Of a stretch of DNA of 64,000 nt, positions 10,060-18,577 are shown one piece after another. The DNA is from Mameliella sp. CS4 (GTDB taxonomy: Bacteria > Pseudomonadota > Alphaproteobacteria > Rhodobacterales > Rhodobacteraceae). The DNA is taken from contig NZ_JAHXRQ010000022.1 in assembly GCF_019392335.1 (NCBI RefSeq), positions 1 to 64,000 on the forward strand, in the 5' to 3' direction. Under the pieces are notes generated by a model. The model saw nothing but the letters and a program-made list of their open reading frames with translations. It had not been told where the DNA came from and did not search any database. A program made the position numbers and the translations under genes. Numbering within the stretch: position 1 is the stretch's first letter; each line of letters starts with the position of its first letter.

Positions 10060-10755
10060 TCAGGAATCCAGCTGGCGCGAGAGGATGGTGGCGAATTCGT
10101 CGGCGAAGGCCTCGTAGTTGCCCACGATCCGATCCGCATCGGCAGAGAACTTGTTGTAGAAAATCACCGCCGGGATCGCCGCCAGCAGGCCGAGGCCCGT
10201 GGCCAGCAGCGCCTCGGCGATACCGGGCGCGACGACCACCAGCGAGGTGTTCTGCTGTTCCGCGATCTGAATGAAGGCGTGCATGATGCCGAAAACCGTC
10301 CCGAACAGCCCGATAAAGGGCGCGGTCGACCCGACCGTCGCCAGAACAGGCAGCCCGCGTTGCAACTGGTCCGCTTCTTTCTGGATCGCCACGTCCATCG
10401 ACCTGTCGATCCGGCTTTGCGCGTTGGCAATCAGCCCGCCGTCCTCTCGGTGACTGCGGCGCCATTCCATCATTCCGGCGGCAAAGACCCGTTCCGAGCG
10501 CCCCGAAGGTTCGGGCCCCAACTGTTCGAACAGCTCGTCCAGCGGTTCTCCGGACCAGAAGGCGCGGTCGAATCGCGTCGCCTCGCGCCGGGCGCGGCGG
10601 TAGCTGACGAATTTCTCGATGATGATCGCCCAGGCCCAGACCGAGGCGACGATCAGCAACAGCATGACGAGTTTGACCGTCAGCGTCGCGCGCATGAAAA
10701 GACCCCAGAAGGAGAAATCGATCTCCGAGGCGAGGGCAAGCGTTCCTGCTTCCAT
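10060..10755 (-). CDS. tolQ: TolQ, MotA/TolQ/ExbB proton-channel protein
   Basis: A 231-residue inner-membrane protein with three membrane helices: L-T-V-K-L-V-M-L-L-L-I-V-A-S-V-W-A-W-A-I-I-I near the start, then the V-G-S-T-A-P-F-I-G-L-F-G-T-V-x-G-I-M block and V-A-P-G-I-A-E-A-L-L-A-T-x-x-G-L-L-A-A-I-P-A-V. With TolR it forms the proton channel that energises TolA. Start uncertain: ATG 10753-10755 (M-E-A-G-T) gives the usual length; ATG 10765-10767 adds four residues. It is the first gene of the minus-strand tol cluster here, because ybgC, normally just upstream, is displaced by about 2 kb. Confidence 0.95.
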   Translation of the reverse strand: MEAGTLALASEIDFSFWGLFMRATLTVKLVMLLLIVASVWAWAIIIEKFVSYRRARREATRFDRAFWSGEPLDELFEQLGPEPSGRSERVFAAGMMEWRRSHREDGGLIANAQSRIDRSMDVAIQKEADQLQRGLPVLATVGSTAPFIGLFGTVFGIMHAFIQIAEQQNTSLVVVAPGIAEALLATGLGLLAAIPAVIFYNKFSADADRIVGNYEAFADEFATILSRQLDS

Positions 10756-10967
10756 AGACCTGCTCATTTCCTGTAGGCCCCTGTGACCGGGGCTCTGATT
10801 ACCGGGATATGTAGCCGATTTGCAGGGGAAAGGCCAACAATATGGCACCCGGTGGCCCATGAAGCGTCAAATGGGCGGTTCCATGCCGGACACGAAGGGC
10901 GACTCGCCGTTTTGGCGCAGCCGCGAACCGTGTTAGATTGGCGCGTCGGACACGACCAGGAGGTTTC

Positions 10968-11672
10968 ATGCCCCGCCCGCTCTGTCTCATCATTGGCCAC
11001 GGACCCGGCCTCGGCGCCGCTTATGCACAGGCATTCATGGATGCCGGATACGACCTGGCGCTGCTCAGTCGTTCCGGCGCGCGGTTCGAAGGTCGTGCGC
11101 AGCCGGGGGCCGAGGTCGCGGCCTCACCCTGCGATGCGGCCGATCCCGCAGCGCTGTCTCGCGTCCTCGACCAGGTCACCCGCGATCATGGCCCGCCCGA
11201 GGTGATGATCTACAATGCCGATCTTGCCATGTTCGGAACGCTTGATGACCTCGACGAGGCGCAATTCGAGCAAAGCTGGCAGGTCGCGGCACTCGGGCTT
11301 TATACCGCCGCCCGCAAGCCGGGCCGCGCAATGGCGGTGCGCGGATCGGGCACGATCATCGTCTCCGGCGCCACCGCCGCAACGCGCGGACAGGACTGGA
11401 CGACCGCCTTTGCGCCCGCCAAGGCAGCCCAGCGTATCCTGGCGCAATCCCTCGCCAAGCAGCTTGGCCCCAAGGGGGTCCACGTGGCCTATATCCTTAT
11501 CGACGGAGTGATCGACACCGCCGACACCCGTGCCGATTTCGCCAAGGGGAAACCGGATGACTTCTTCATCCAGCCCGCGCGTATCGCGGACACCGCGGTG
11601 ATGCTGACGCGGCAGGATCGCTCTGCCTGGTCCTTCGAGATCGACCTTCGCCCTTTCGGCGAGACCTGGTAA
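10968..11672 (+). CDS. SDR-family oxidoreductase with altered active site
   Basis: A 234-residue Rossmann protein; the start ATG is preceded by AGGAGG at good spacing. The nucleotide loop is G-H-G-P-G-L-G (residues 10-16). The catalytic serine is probably in I-V-S-G-A-T-A-A, but the usual Tyr-x-x-x-Lys appears as Phe-Ala-Pro-Ala-Lys (F-A-P-A-K), so the catalytic tyrosine is replaced by phenylalanine. Proteins of this pattern form a recognisable SDR branch whose substrate I do not know; classic dehydrogenase chemistry may be absent. It is transcribed divergently from tolQ and lies in the block that separates tolQ from ybgC. Confidence 0.85.
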   Translation: MPRPLCLIIGHGPGLGAAYAQAFMDAGYDLALLSRSGARFEGRAQPGAEVAASPCDAADPAALSRVLDQVTRDHGPPEVMIYNADLAMFGTLDDLDEAQFEQSWQVAALGLYTAARKPGRAMAVRGSGTIIVSGATAATRGQDWTTAFAPAKAAQRILAQSLAKQLGPKGVHVAYILIDGVIDTADTRADFAKGKPDDFFIQPARIADTAVMLTRQDRSAWSFEIDLRPFGETW

Positions 11673-11689
11673 CGCGGGCAGCCTGTCGG

Positions 11690-11893
11690 TCAGGCCGGGG
11701 CACGGCGCCAGGTCCGGACCAGTGCCAGCAGCTGCACGCCCTGCCCTGCCTGCGTCTGCGCCGCCTCCCGCGCGGCCGCCGCGCACGCCTTCCGGTAACG
11801 CGCCAGGTTTGCCGCGTTGCGGTCCAGAGGGCGGCCATCGGGGTCATGACGCCGGTAAGCGCGCATCATTCCTTCCGAAAACACAGGTTGCAT
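11690..11893 (-). CDS. Small hypothetical protein divergent from a LysR regulator
   Basis: A 67-residue open frame, M-Q-P-V-F-S-E-G-M-M-R followed by R-R-H-D-P-D-G-R-P-L-D-R-N and an Ala/Arg-rich helix. The ATG (11891-11893) is preceded by GGGAG at eight bases spacing, which supports real translation. There is no signal peptide, membrane segment or recognised domain. It is divergent from the LysR gene at 11993, with a 99-base shared promoter region, so it may be that regulator's target. It ends 17 bases from the convergent SDR gene. The longer frame reading upstream to 12358 is antisense to LysR and is not believed. Confidence 0.5.
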   Translation of the reverse strand: MQPVFSEGMMRAYRRHDPDGRPLDRNAANLARYRKACAAAAREAAQTQAGQGVQLLALVRTWRRAPA

Positions 11894-11992
11894 CTTTTTA
11901 TCTCCCGAAACACTTTGATGGCCTCGAAATACGCTCGTGACGACAGGAAACCGAGTCAGGAAGATTTCCAAAACAATAGCTGAACTATCATA

Positions 11993-12919
11993 ATGCCCGA
12001 CTGGCGCAGCCTGCCCTCCCTCTCGGCCCTCCGGGCCTTCGACCTCACCGCCCGCGAGGGCAGTTTCGCCAGCGCCGCACGGGCGCTGAACGTCACCCAT
12101 GCCGCCATCGCCCAGCAGGTGCGCGCGCTGGAAAGGGAGATCGGCGTCACGCTGCTTCGCCGCGCCGGGCGCAGCGTGACCCTGACCGAGGAGGGCGTGC
12201 GGCTTGCCAGCGGGCTTGGCGAAGGCTTTGACACCATCGAACAGGCGATCGAGACCGCCCGAGCGCAGGTCGGCGCACGGCCAGTGCAGATCGCCTCGAC
12301 CATATTCATCGCGCAATCCATCGTTCTGCCCCGGCTGGATGATTTCTGGGCCCGACACCCCGAGGTGCGGGTTGCGGTATCACCCTCACAAATGACGACG
12401 GACCTGGTCGCCGGGGGCTTTGACCTGGCCATCCGGGCCAGCGAAACCACACCGCACTGGCCGGATGCGGATTTCGAACTGTTGCTGGAGTCCGAGGTCA
12501 TTGCCGTCGGCGCGCCCTCCGTCGTGACGGACGACATGCCGCCGCTCGATCGCCTGCCCTGGGTCTGGTCACCGGGGGCCGACCACCAGGAACGCCCCAT
12601 GCGGGCCTTCGGCCTCGACCCCGAAAAGCTGCGCAATGCGGACCTCGGCGTGCCCTTCCTGCAATTGAACATCGTGCGAAGCGGGCTTGGCCTGATCTTT
12701 GCACCCGAGATCAACGTGCGGCAGGACCTCGCCGCCGGAACGCTTCGCCGCGTCCCCATGCCCTCGCCGTTCTCGATGGGCTATTATGCCGTCACGCCCA
12801 AGGGGCCAGTGCGGCCACAGACACGGGTCTTCATCGAATGGCTGAAAGGCGTCGTGCGAGAGGAGTCGTCCTTGCCGAAACCGGGCCGCCAAGCAGGTCC
12901 CAAGCGGGACACAGGTTAA
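11993..12919 (+). CDS. LysR-family transcriptional regulator, GcvA type
   Basis: A 308-residue regulator. The N-terminal winged helix reads L-S-A-L-R-A-F-D-L-T-A-R-E-G-S-F-A-S-A-A-R-A-L-N-V-T-H-A-A-I-A-Q-Q-V-R, and the effector domain begins at about residue 90. The P-S-L-S-A-L-R-A-F opening and the D-L-A-I-R motif in the effector domain are characteristic of GcvA-like LysR proteins. Effector unknown. Its likely targets are itself and the divergent small ORF; the SDR gene upstream is a further candidate. Confidence 0.92.
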   Translation: MPDWRSLPSLSALRAFDLTAREGSFASAARALNVTHAAIAQQVRALEREIGVTLLRRAGRSVTLTEEGVRLASGLGEGFDTIEQAIETARAQVGARPVQIASTIFIAQSIVLPRLDDFWARHPEVRVAVSPSQMTTDLVAGGFDLAIRASETTPHWPDADFELLLESEVIAVGAPSVVTDDMPPLDRLPWVWSPGADHQERPMRAFGLDPEKLRNADLGVPFLQLNIVRSGLGLIFAPEINVRQDLAAGTLRRVPMPSPFSMGYYAVTPKGPVRPQTRVFIEWLKGVVREESSLPKPGRQAGPKRDTG

Positions 12920-12990
12920 ACGAAGGCAAAATCGTCGCTGTAACCCGCTGCGAACGTCACGTCGTTATGCTGTCCGCGCGCGGACAGCAC

Positions 12991-13380
12991 TCAATGCACA
13001 CGTTGCCGCAAGGCCGCCGGAAGGCGCGCGGGCTGCCCTTCGCGGGTGACGCAGACCGCCGTGACCTCGGCCCGAAAGATCACCTCTTCCCCTCGCACAA
13101 CCTCTTGCGACATGACCAGCCGCACGCCGGTCATGCTCTTGACTGTCGTCCGAACCTCGAGCGCGTCATCGTATTTCGCGGTCATGAGGTAATCCGCCTC
13201 GATCCGCCGCACGACAAAGACGATCCCCTCATCCTCGCGCATGGCGTTCTGGTCCAACCCCTGTTCCTTGACCCAGTCGCTGCGCGCACGTTCGATGAAT
13301 TTCAAATAGTTGGCGTGGTAGACGATCCCCGCCATATCGGTGTCTTCATAGTAGACGCGGATCGGAAAACGGTGGGTCAT
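12991..13380 (-). CDS. ybgC: Acyl-CoA thioesterase YbgC, Tol-Pal associated
   Basis: A 129-residue hot-dog-fold thioesterase. The signature V-Y-Y-E-D-T-D-M-A-G-I-V-Y-H-A-N-Y contains the catalytic aspartate (Asp15), and the helix F-I-E-R-A-R-S-D-W follows. In E. coli and many proteobacteria ybgC is the first gene of the ybgC-tolQRAB-pal cluster and the enzyme hydrolyses short acyl-CoAs, possibly linked to phospholipid metabolism at the septum. Here it is still on the same strand but 2.2 kb upstream of tolQ, with three unrelated genes in between. Confidence 0.95.
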   Translation of the reverse strand: MTHRFPIRVYYEDTDMAGIVYHANYLKFIERARSDWVKEQGLDQNAMREDEGIVFVVRRIEADYLMTAKYDDALEVRTTVKSMTGVRLVMSQEVVRGEEVIFRAEVTAVCVTREGQPARLPAALRQRVH

Positions 13381-13452
13381 GGGCTGGTCTCGCTTGCGGA
13401 AGTGCCCAAGCCCTAGCCGCCGCCGCCCGGCGGCGCAAGCCGGGCGCAGGTG

Positions 13453-13755
13453 TCAGCGCTTGCGCCGCCCGCCGGCACTGCGGCTGTGAAACGCGGGTGG
13501 CCGCTTGGCGACCCAGGCCAGGAATTTCGCCATCTCGGGGTGCGCGCGCAGTTTCTCGACCGTGCTCAGGTCGCGCGCCAGCTCCGCTTCGGTGAACCGG
13601 GCGTGGATCTCGCTGTGACAGATCTGGTGCAACAGGACCACCGGCCCGCCCTTGCCGCCCTTCAGCCGTGGCACGAGGTGGTGCAGGCTCTGCCGGGCCT
13701 CCGGCGGAATGCGGCGCAGGCACAACGGACAAATCGGTTCTGATCCCTGTTCCAA
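13453..13755 (-). CDS. HNH endonuclease-domain protein
   Basis: A roughly 100-residue protein with a zinc-binding-like C-P-L-C pair, L-H-H-L-V-P and L-L-H-Q-I-C-H-S-E-I-H, i.e. a His-His/Cys HNH fold, followed by a basic tail (A-K-R-P-P-A-F-H-S-R). I chose the TTG at 13753-13755, preceded by GGGGAG at five bases spacing and giving the short N-terminus before C-P-L-C. An ATG at 13843-13845 would add 30 residues and overlap the divergent mscS start. Single-domain HNH proteins of this kind are common and their role is not established. No phage genes surround it. Confidence 0.75.
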   Translation of the reverse strand: MEQGSEPICPLCLRRIPPEARQSLHHLVPRLKGGKGGPVVLLHQICHSEIHARFTEAELARDLSTVEKLRAHPEMAKFLAWVAKRPPAFHSRSAGGRRKR

Positions 13756-13825
13756 ATCGCTCCCCTTGTGGCCGGTACTGGCATTGGGCAAGAGAATGTG
13801 ACGACGACGCCAAGGATCAAGCCCA

Positions 13826-15175
13826 ATGGATTTCGACCTCACCAACCAGCCCGAGATCGTGCAGCAGGCCTATGCCTATGTCCTGCAGGGCGGGGAGATC
13901 GCGCATGAATGGCTGGTCTCGCCCGCCGCCTGGTCGCAGTTCGGACTTCTGGCCGCCGCCTTCCTGCTGGCCTGGTTGCTGACACGGCGCCTGCGGCCCT
14001 GGCTGACCCGTGTCCTGACGCCAGAGGCCTCGCGCCAGTCGCTGATGGCCTCGACACGCCGGTTCCTGCTGATCTTCGTTCCGCTGCTGCTGCCGCTCCT
14101 GGCCTGGGCCTTTACCGGCATCGGCGAAAGCCTGACCCGGGCAATCTTCAACTCGGGCGCGGTGATCGCCTTCGGCAAGCGCGTCTTCCTGCTGCTGGCC
14201 GCGCGCATCCTGGTGCGCGAGATCGTGCAGGACGGGTTCCTCAAGGTGCTGGGCCGGATGATCCTGCTGCCGGTCATGGCACTTTATGCCGTGGGCCTGC
14301 TGGACGTGGCCACGGAACGCCTGAACGAGCTGACCGTGAGCCTGGGCAATATCGAATTCACCTTGATGTCTGTGATCCGCGGCGTCATCGCCGGGTCGAT
14401 CCTGTTCTGGCTGGGCCGCTGGTCCAACGATCAGACCGGCGCCTATATCCACAAGCAGGAGGACATGCGCCCGGCCACCCGGCAACTGGCGGCAAAGGCC
14501 GCCGAATTCAGCATTTTCGGCCTCGCCTTCCTGCTGCTGATGAACATCGTCGGCATTCCCCTGACCTCTCTCGCGGTCCTGGGCGGTGCCATCGGCGTCG
14601 GGCTTGGCCTTGGCCTGCAAAAGATCGCCTCGAACTATATCTCGGGCATCATCCTGTTGCTGGAAGGGCAGGCCACCGTGGGCGACTATGTCGAGCTGGA
14701 CAGCGGCGAGGCGGGCACCATCGTGAAAACGACCGCACGGGCGATGATCCTGGAAACCTACGATGGCCGCTGGATTGTCGTCCCGAACGAGGATTTCATC
14801 ACCACCCGCGTCATCAACTATTCCGACCAGGGCAGCGCCAACCGCTACGAGGCGCCCTTTTCGGTCAGCTACAAGACCGACATCAACCTTGTCCCCGATA
14901 TCGTCGAGGCGGCGGTGGCCAAGCATCCCGGGGTGCTGGACACGCCCTTTCCGCCGGATTGCGAACTGCGCGGCTTTGGCGACTCGGGCGTGGATTTCGC
15001 GGTGGAGTTCTGGGTCAACGGGATCGACGACGGGGCGAACAAATATACCTCTGACGTGTTGTTCCTGATCTGGAACGCCCTCAAGGAACACGACATCGAG
15101 ATCCCCTACCCCCACCGCGTCATCCAGTTGCAGCGCTCGACCGAAAGCCCCGCGCCCGAGGCGCAGGAGGCGTGA
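13826..15175 (+). CDS. Mechanosensitive ion channel, MscS family
   Basis: A 449-residue membrane protein. Several hydrophobic segments precede the pore helix and the MscS beta domain: L-A-V-L-G-G-A-I-G-V-G-L-G-L-G-L-Q-K is the glycine/alanine-rich TM3 followed by I-A-S-N-Y-I-S-G-I-I-L-L-L-E, and then V-G-D-Y-V-E-L-D and V-P-N-E-D-F-I-T-T-R-V-I-N-Y. The extra N-terminal helices place it among the longer MscS relatives. It gates on membrane tension in the inner membrane. The stop codon overlaps the GTG start of the next gene (GTGA). Confidence 0.93.
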   Translation: MDFDLTNQPEIVQQAYAYVLQGGEIAHEWLVSPAAWSQFGLLAAAFLLAWLLTRRLRPWLTRVLTPEASRQSLMASTRRFLLIFVPLLLPLLAWAFTGIGESLTRAIFNSGAVIAFGKRVFLLLAARILVREIVQDGFLKVLGRMILLPVMALYAVGLLDVATERLNELTVSLGNIEFTLMSVIRGVIAGSILFWLGRWSNDQTGAYIHKQEDMRPATRQLAAKAAEFSIFGLAFLLLMNIVGIPLTSLAVLGGAIGVGLGLGLQKIASNYISGIILLLEGQATVGDYVELDSGEAGTIVKTTARAMILETYDGRWIVVPNEDFITTRVINYSDQGSANRYEAPFSVSYKTDINLVPDIVEAAVAKHPGVLDTPFPPDCELRGFGDSGVDFAVEFWVNGIDDGANKYTSDVLFLIWNALKEHDIEIPYPHRVIQLQRSTESPAPEAQEA

Positions 15176-16380
15176 CGGGACGGGCGCTTGTCATCGGCGG
15201 GGGGCCCGCCGGGCTCATGGCCGCCGATGCCCTGCTGAGCGCAGGCCATGCCGTGACCCTGGCCGAGGCCAAACCCTCGCTGGCGCGCAAGCTGCTGATG
15301 GCCGGAAAATCCGGGCTGAACCTGACCCGGATGGAAGAGCCAGCCCGCTTTCTGGCCGCCTATGGCGCGGCAGCGCCGGATATGGCGCCGATGATCAGCG
15401 CCTTCGGCCCTGGGGACGTCTCGGCTTGGGCCGAGGGGCTGGGCCAGAAGACTTTTACCGGCTCGACCCTGCGGCTTTTCCCCGAGGTCATGAAGGCCTC
15501 TCCCCTGCTGCGTGCCTGGCTTGCCCGGCTGGACGGTATGGGGCTGAAGGTGCGGACCCGCTGGCGCTGGCTGGGCTGGGACAAGGACGGCGGGCTGTGC
15601 TTTGACACCCCCGAAGGAAAACAGAGCGAGCATCCCGACGTCACCGTGCTGGCCCTGGGCGGCGCCAGCTGGGCGCGGCTAGGGTCGGACGGGGTATGGG
15701 CCGGGCATTTCCGGCAAGCCGGCCTTCCGGTCACGCCTTTTGCCCCCTCCAATGCCGGGCTGGCGGTGGACTGGTCCGACCACATGAAACGGCATTTTGG
15801 CGAACCGCTGAAGAATATCTCGCTCACGGCCGGGGACAGGACCAACCGCGGCGAGGTGGTGATCTCTGCCCGCGGGCTGGAAGGCGGTGGCATCTACCCC
15901 CTGACGCCCGCGCTGCGGACGGGCCACCCCCTGCGGATCGACCTGAAGCCGGGCATGGACATCCCGACACTGACGGCACGTCTGTCCCGCCCGCGCGGCA
16001 AGCAGAGCAGGGCCAATGCCCTGCGCAAGGCCCTGGGGCTGACACCCGCCGCGCAGGCCCTGCTGATGGAATTTGCGCGCCCCCTGCCGGATGACCCGCA
16101 GGCGCTGGCCAAGGTCGTCAAATCACTGGAGTTGCGCGGGGCAAGGCCCCGACCGATGGACGAGGCGATTTCGACCGCGGGCGGCGTGCCCTTCGCGGCG
16201 CTGGACAGCGGCCTGATGCTGCGCGACCTGCCCGGCACCTTTTGCGCGGGCGAAATGCTGGACTGGGAAGCGCCGACAGGCGGCTACCTGCTGACCGGCT
16301 GCCTGGCCACCGGGCTTTGGGCCGGGCGCCACGCGGCCGAATGGGCAACCGCAAAACCTGCGCGCGATCAGGACCGCTGA
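15172..16380 (+). CDS. FAD-dependent protein of the HI0933/YhiN type (TIGR03862-like)
   Basis: A 402-residue flavoprotein starting at GTG 15172. The dinucleotide motif is V-I-G-G-G-P-A-G-L-M-A-A-D (residues 7-19), followed by the family's G-K-S-G-L-N-L-T-R block and a C-terminal G-E-M-L-D-W-E-A-P-T-G-G-Y-L-L-T-G-C segment for FAD binding. Proteins of this type are annotated as aminoacetone oxidase-like or NAD(P)/FAD-dependent oxidoreductases; the reaction is unknown. It is translationally coupled to the mscS-like gene and converges on the OmpA-type gene. Confidence 0.88.
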   Translation: MTGRALVIGGGPAGLMAADALLSAGHAVTLAEAKPSLARKLLMAGKSGLNLTRMEEPARFLAAYGAAAPDMAPMISAFGPGDVSAWAEGLGQKTFTGSTLRLFPEVMKASPLLRAWLARLDGMGLKVRTRWRWLGWDKDGGLCFDTPEGKQSEHPDVTVLALGGASWARLGSDGVWAGHFRQAGLPVTPFAPSNAGLAVDWSDHMKRHFGEPLKNISLTAGDRTNRGEVVISARGLEGGGIYPLTPALRTGHPLRIDLKPGMDIPTLTARLSRPRGKQSRANALRKALGLTPAAQALLMEFARPLPDDPQALAKVVKSLELRGARPRPMDEAISTAGGVPFAALDSGLMLRDLPGTFCAGEMLDWEAPTGGYLLTGCLATGLWAGRHAAEWATAKPARDQDR

Positions 16381-16389
16381 GGCCGCACC

Positions 16390-18573
16390 TTACTGGATCG
16401 ACTGACCGGGCGTCGACCAGGCGAGAGAGATCCGGCGGTTCCGCGCCCGCCCCTCCGGCGTCGCATTGTCTGCAACCGGCCGATCGGGGCCATAGCCCAG
16501 CACCTCCATCGCGACCTCAGGGACGCCACGCTTGGCGATCTCTGTCGCCACGACTTCGGCGCGCAGGCGGCTCAGCATCCGGTTGACACCCTCGGCGCCG
16601 AAATTGTCCGTGTGCCCCTCGACCCGCAGGCGCAGCCCGCCCCGCCCCACGCAAACCCGAGCCACCGCCGACAGCGCGTTTACGCCCCGGATCGAACGCG
16701 CATCCAGCCGCGTCTCACCCGAGAGGAACCGCACCGGCTCATCGCTTTCGGCCAGGCGGCTCTGCCGGGCGCATTCGGCCACGGAGGGCGCAAATTCCAG
16801 CAGCGGCAACCAGTAGCCCGCCAGAAAGACCTGCTCTGCGCCCAGGGCCACGTTCTGGCGCCGGGTGTCGGTGGGCGGGTAATCTTGCAGCACGGACAGC
16901 GTCAGCCTGTCATTCGGCCCCAGAGCGGCACGGGTCGCTGCCTCGATCTGTTCCAGGTCGACGCCGGGGGACAACACGCCCTCGACAGTGAGTTTCCCCA
17001 CGGCAAGCGTGATGGTCAGCGTCTCCGCCTCACCCAGCCACGGAGCGACGGCCTTCAAAAAAGGGGCGGCGCGCGGCAGCGCGGTCTCCTGATCCTGCTG
17101 AATCGCACCGTCGGCAGGCGGCAGGCCAAGCAGCCCGGCAATCGCGGCCGCATCCAGATCGACGGGCAGCACACCATCGAGCGACAGCCCCGTTTCAGGA
17201 TGATAGGTCAGGGTCGCATCCGGGTCGCGGCCATCGTCCTGCAGTTCGATATAGCTGCGCAGGTCAGCGCCCTGCGGCAGCGCCGCAAGACGCGTCTCGA
17301 CCCGAACGGCACTGTCCGGATCTGCCAGAACCGCGTCCAACGTGATGGACGCCTCTTCCAGCAGGATGCCGCCCTCGATGACCTCGGCAAAGGCGTCCTG
17401 CACCGCCGCCATGCTGGCAGCCCAGCCAAGCGTGTCCGGATAAGGCGCCTGCGACAGGCGAGAGACGTCGGCGCCCAGCGCCTTGGAAAGCTCCTCGGGC
17501 GGGATACCCTCAGGCAGCACACCCGAGGCCATGACCGCGCCATTCAACCGATCGAGCTGCAGCCAGAAGGGCTGTGGCGGGGTCTCGGGCAGTTGCGACA
17601 CGTCCAGCCGGTAGCTGGCGGGCATATCCGCACGCAGGGCCGTCAACGCCTTGTCCATCTCCGCACCGCCACGCAGGCTGGTCAGGACCACGGCACCGGG
17701 CGTCACCAGTGCAATCCCCTGCTCTGCCGCCGCAAGAACCTTGATGGCGCCGGTCATGGCAGGCCCCAGATCCGGCAGGTCCGGATCGACCGGACCAGCC
17801 ACCAGCGCGTTGTCCTGCACACTGTCAAATGCGCCTGTCAGGGCTTGAACGTTCAGCCCCGGCGGCAGCTTGCCCCGCAGCGAAACACCTCGGCGCGGGT
17901 GACGCTCTGCCACCAGCAGGAAAGGCGCGCCATCGTCACGCACGCTGATCTCTCGCTTGATCGACAGGCTCTTGGGCAGCGTGTCGAGCCGCGCCGCCAC
18001 CGCCCGCGCCTCGGCCGACCAGAGCGCCTCGCCCCGGATCGTGCCGCTGGTCCCGCTGACGTCAACCTCTGCCCGGTGCAGCAATGCCGCGCTTTCAGCC
18101 AGGACCAGCAGGGCCTTGTCCCAGTCGCCAAAAGGCGCCCCGCGGGCCACCTGCAAGGGCGTGACCGGCGCACCCGTGACCCGCCCCAACGCCTCGGCAG
18201 TGGTGGCTGCGGTGACATGACCGCCAAGCCGAGTGCCCTTGTCATCCTTGCCCAGGCTGAAGGTGAACCGCCCGACGCGGGGCAGAACCTCCAGCTTGGC
18301 GCGCAGTTCTTCGACACCGTCGATGGCGCGCAGCGCGCGTTCGATGGCGCGCCGGTCCGCGTTGCTTTGCACCAGCCCCTCGACCGTGAGCACACGTCCC
18401 TTGACCGTCAGAACGGGTGGATCGGGATAGTCGGCCAGCAAGACCGTGGCCTGCGCGCGCAGCCCGGCCTCGATGGTCGGCTCGTCACTGGGGACCTGAA
18501 ACAGTCCAAGCCCGGCCAGGGTCAGGAAGATGACCAGCGCGCCGATGGCTTCGACAAGCGCCTTGGCCGTCAT
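16390..18573 (-). CDS. Large envelope protein with BON-like and OmpA C-terminal domains
   Basis: A 727-residue protein. I chose ATG 18571-18573 (M-T-A-K-A-L-V-E), which places a single hydrophobic helix (I-G-A-L-V-I-F-L-T-L-A-G-L-G-L-F) at the start; the upstream extension is arginine-rich shadow. A BON-like segment (V-L-T-V-E-G-L-V-Q-S-N-A-D-R-R-A-I-E-R-A-L) lies near residues 40-100, a long region of similar alpha/beta repeats follows, and the C-terminus has the OmpA peptidoglycan-binding pattern V-E-G-H-T-D-N-F-G and G-R-A-R-N-R-R-I. It probably spans from the inner membrane to peptidoglycan. It starts four bases after the aminotransferase stop. Confidence 0.88.
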   Translation of the reverse strand: MTAKALVEAIGALVIFLTLAGLGLFQVPSDEPTIEAGLRAQATVLLADYPDPPVLTVKGRVLTVEGLVQSNADRRAIERALRAIDGVEELRAKLEVLPRVGRFTFSLGKDDKGTRLGGHVTAATTAEALGRVTGAPVTPLQVARGAPFGDWDKALLVLAESAALLHRAEVDVSGTSGTIRGEALWSAEARAVAARLDTLPKSLSIKREISVRDDGAPFLLVAERHPRRGVSLRGKLPPGLNVQALTGAFDSVQDNALVAGPVDPDLPDLGPAMTGAIKVLAAAEQGIALVTPGAVVLTSLRGGAEMDKALTALRADMPASYRLDVSQLPETPPQPFWLQLDRLNGAVMASGVLPEGIPPEELSKALGADVSRLSQAPYPDTLGWAASMAAVQDAFAEVIEGGILLEEASITLDAVLADPDSAVRVETRLAALPQGADLRSYIELQDDGRDPDATLTYHPETGLSLDGVLPVDLDAAAIAGLLGLPPADGAIQQDQETALPRAAPFLKAVAPWLGEAETLTITLAVGKLTVEGVLSPGVDLEQIEAATRAALGPNDRLTLSVLQDYPPTDTRRQNVALGAEQVFLAGYWLPLLEFAPSVAECARQSRLAESDEPVRFLSGETRLDARSIRGVNALSAVARVCVGRGGLRLRVEGHTDNFGAEGVNRMLSRLRAEVVATEIAKRGVPEVAMEVLGYGPDRPVADNATPEGRARNRRISLAWSTPGQSIQ

Positions 18574-18577
18574 CGGA

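Noticed and set aside
13453..13845. HNH protein considered as part of a defence or phage module
   Set aside because: Neighbours are ybgC and mscS; no restriction, methylase or phage gene is near.
16375..16400. Terminator between the convergent FAD protein and OmpA-type genes
   Set aside because: Only nine bases separate the stops and I see no convincing hairpin there.
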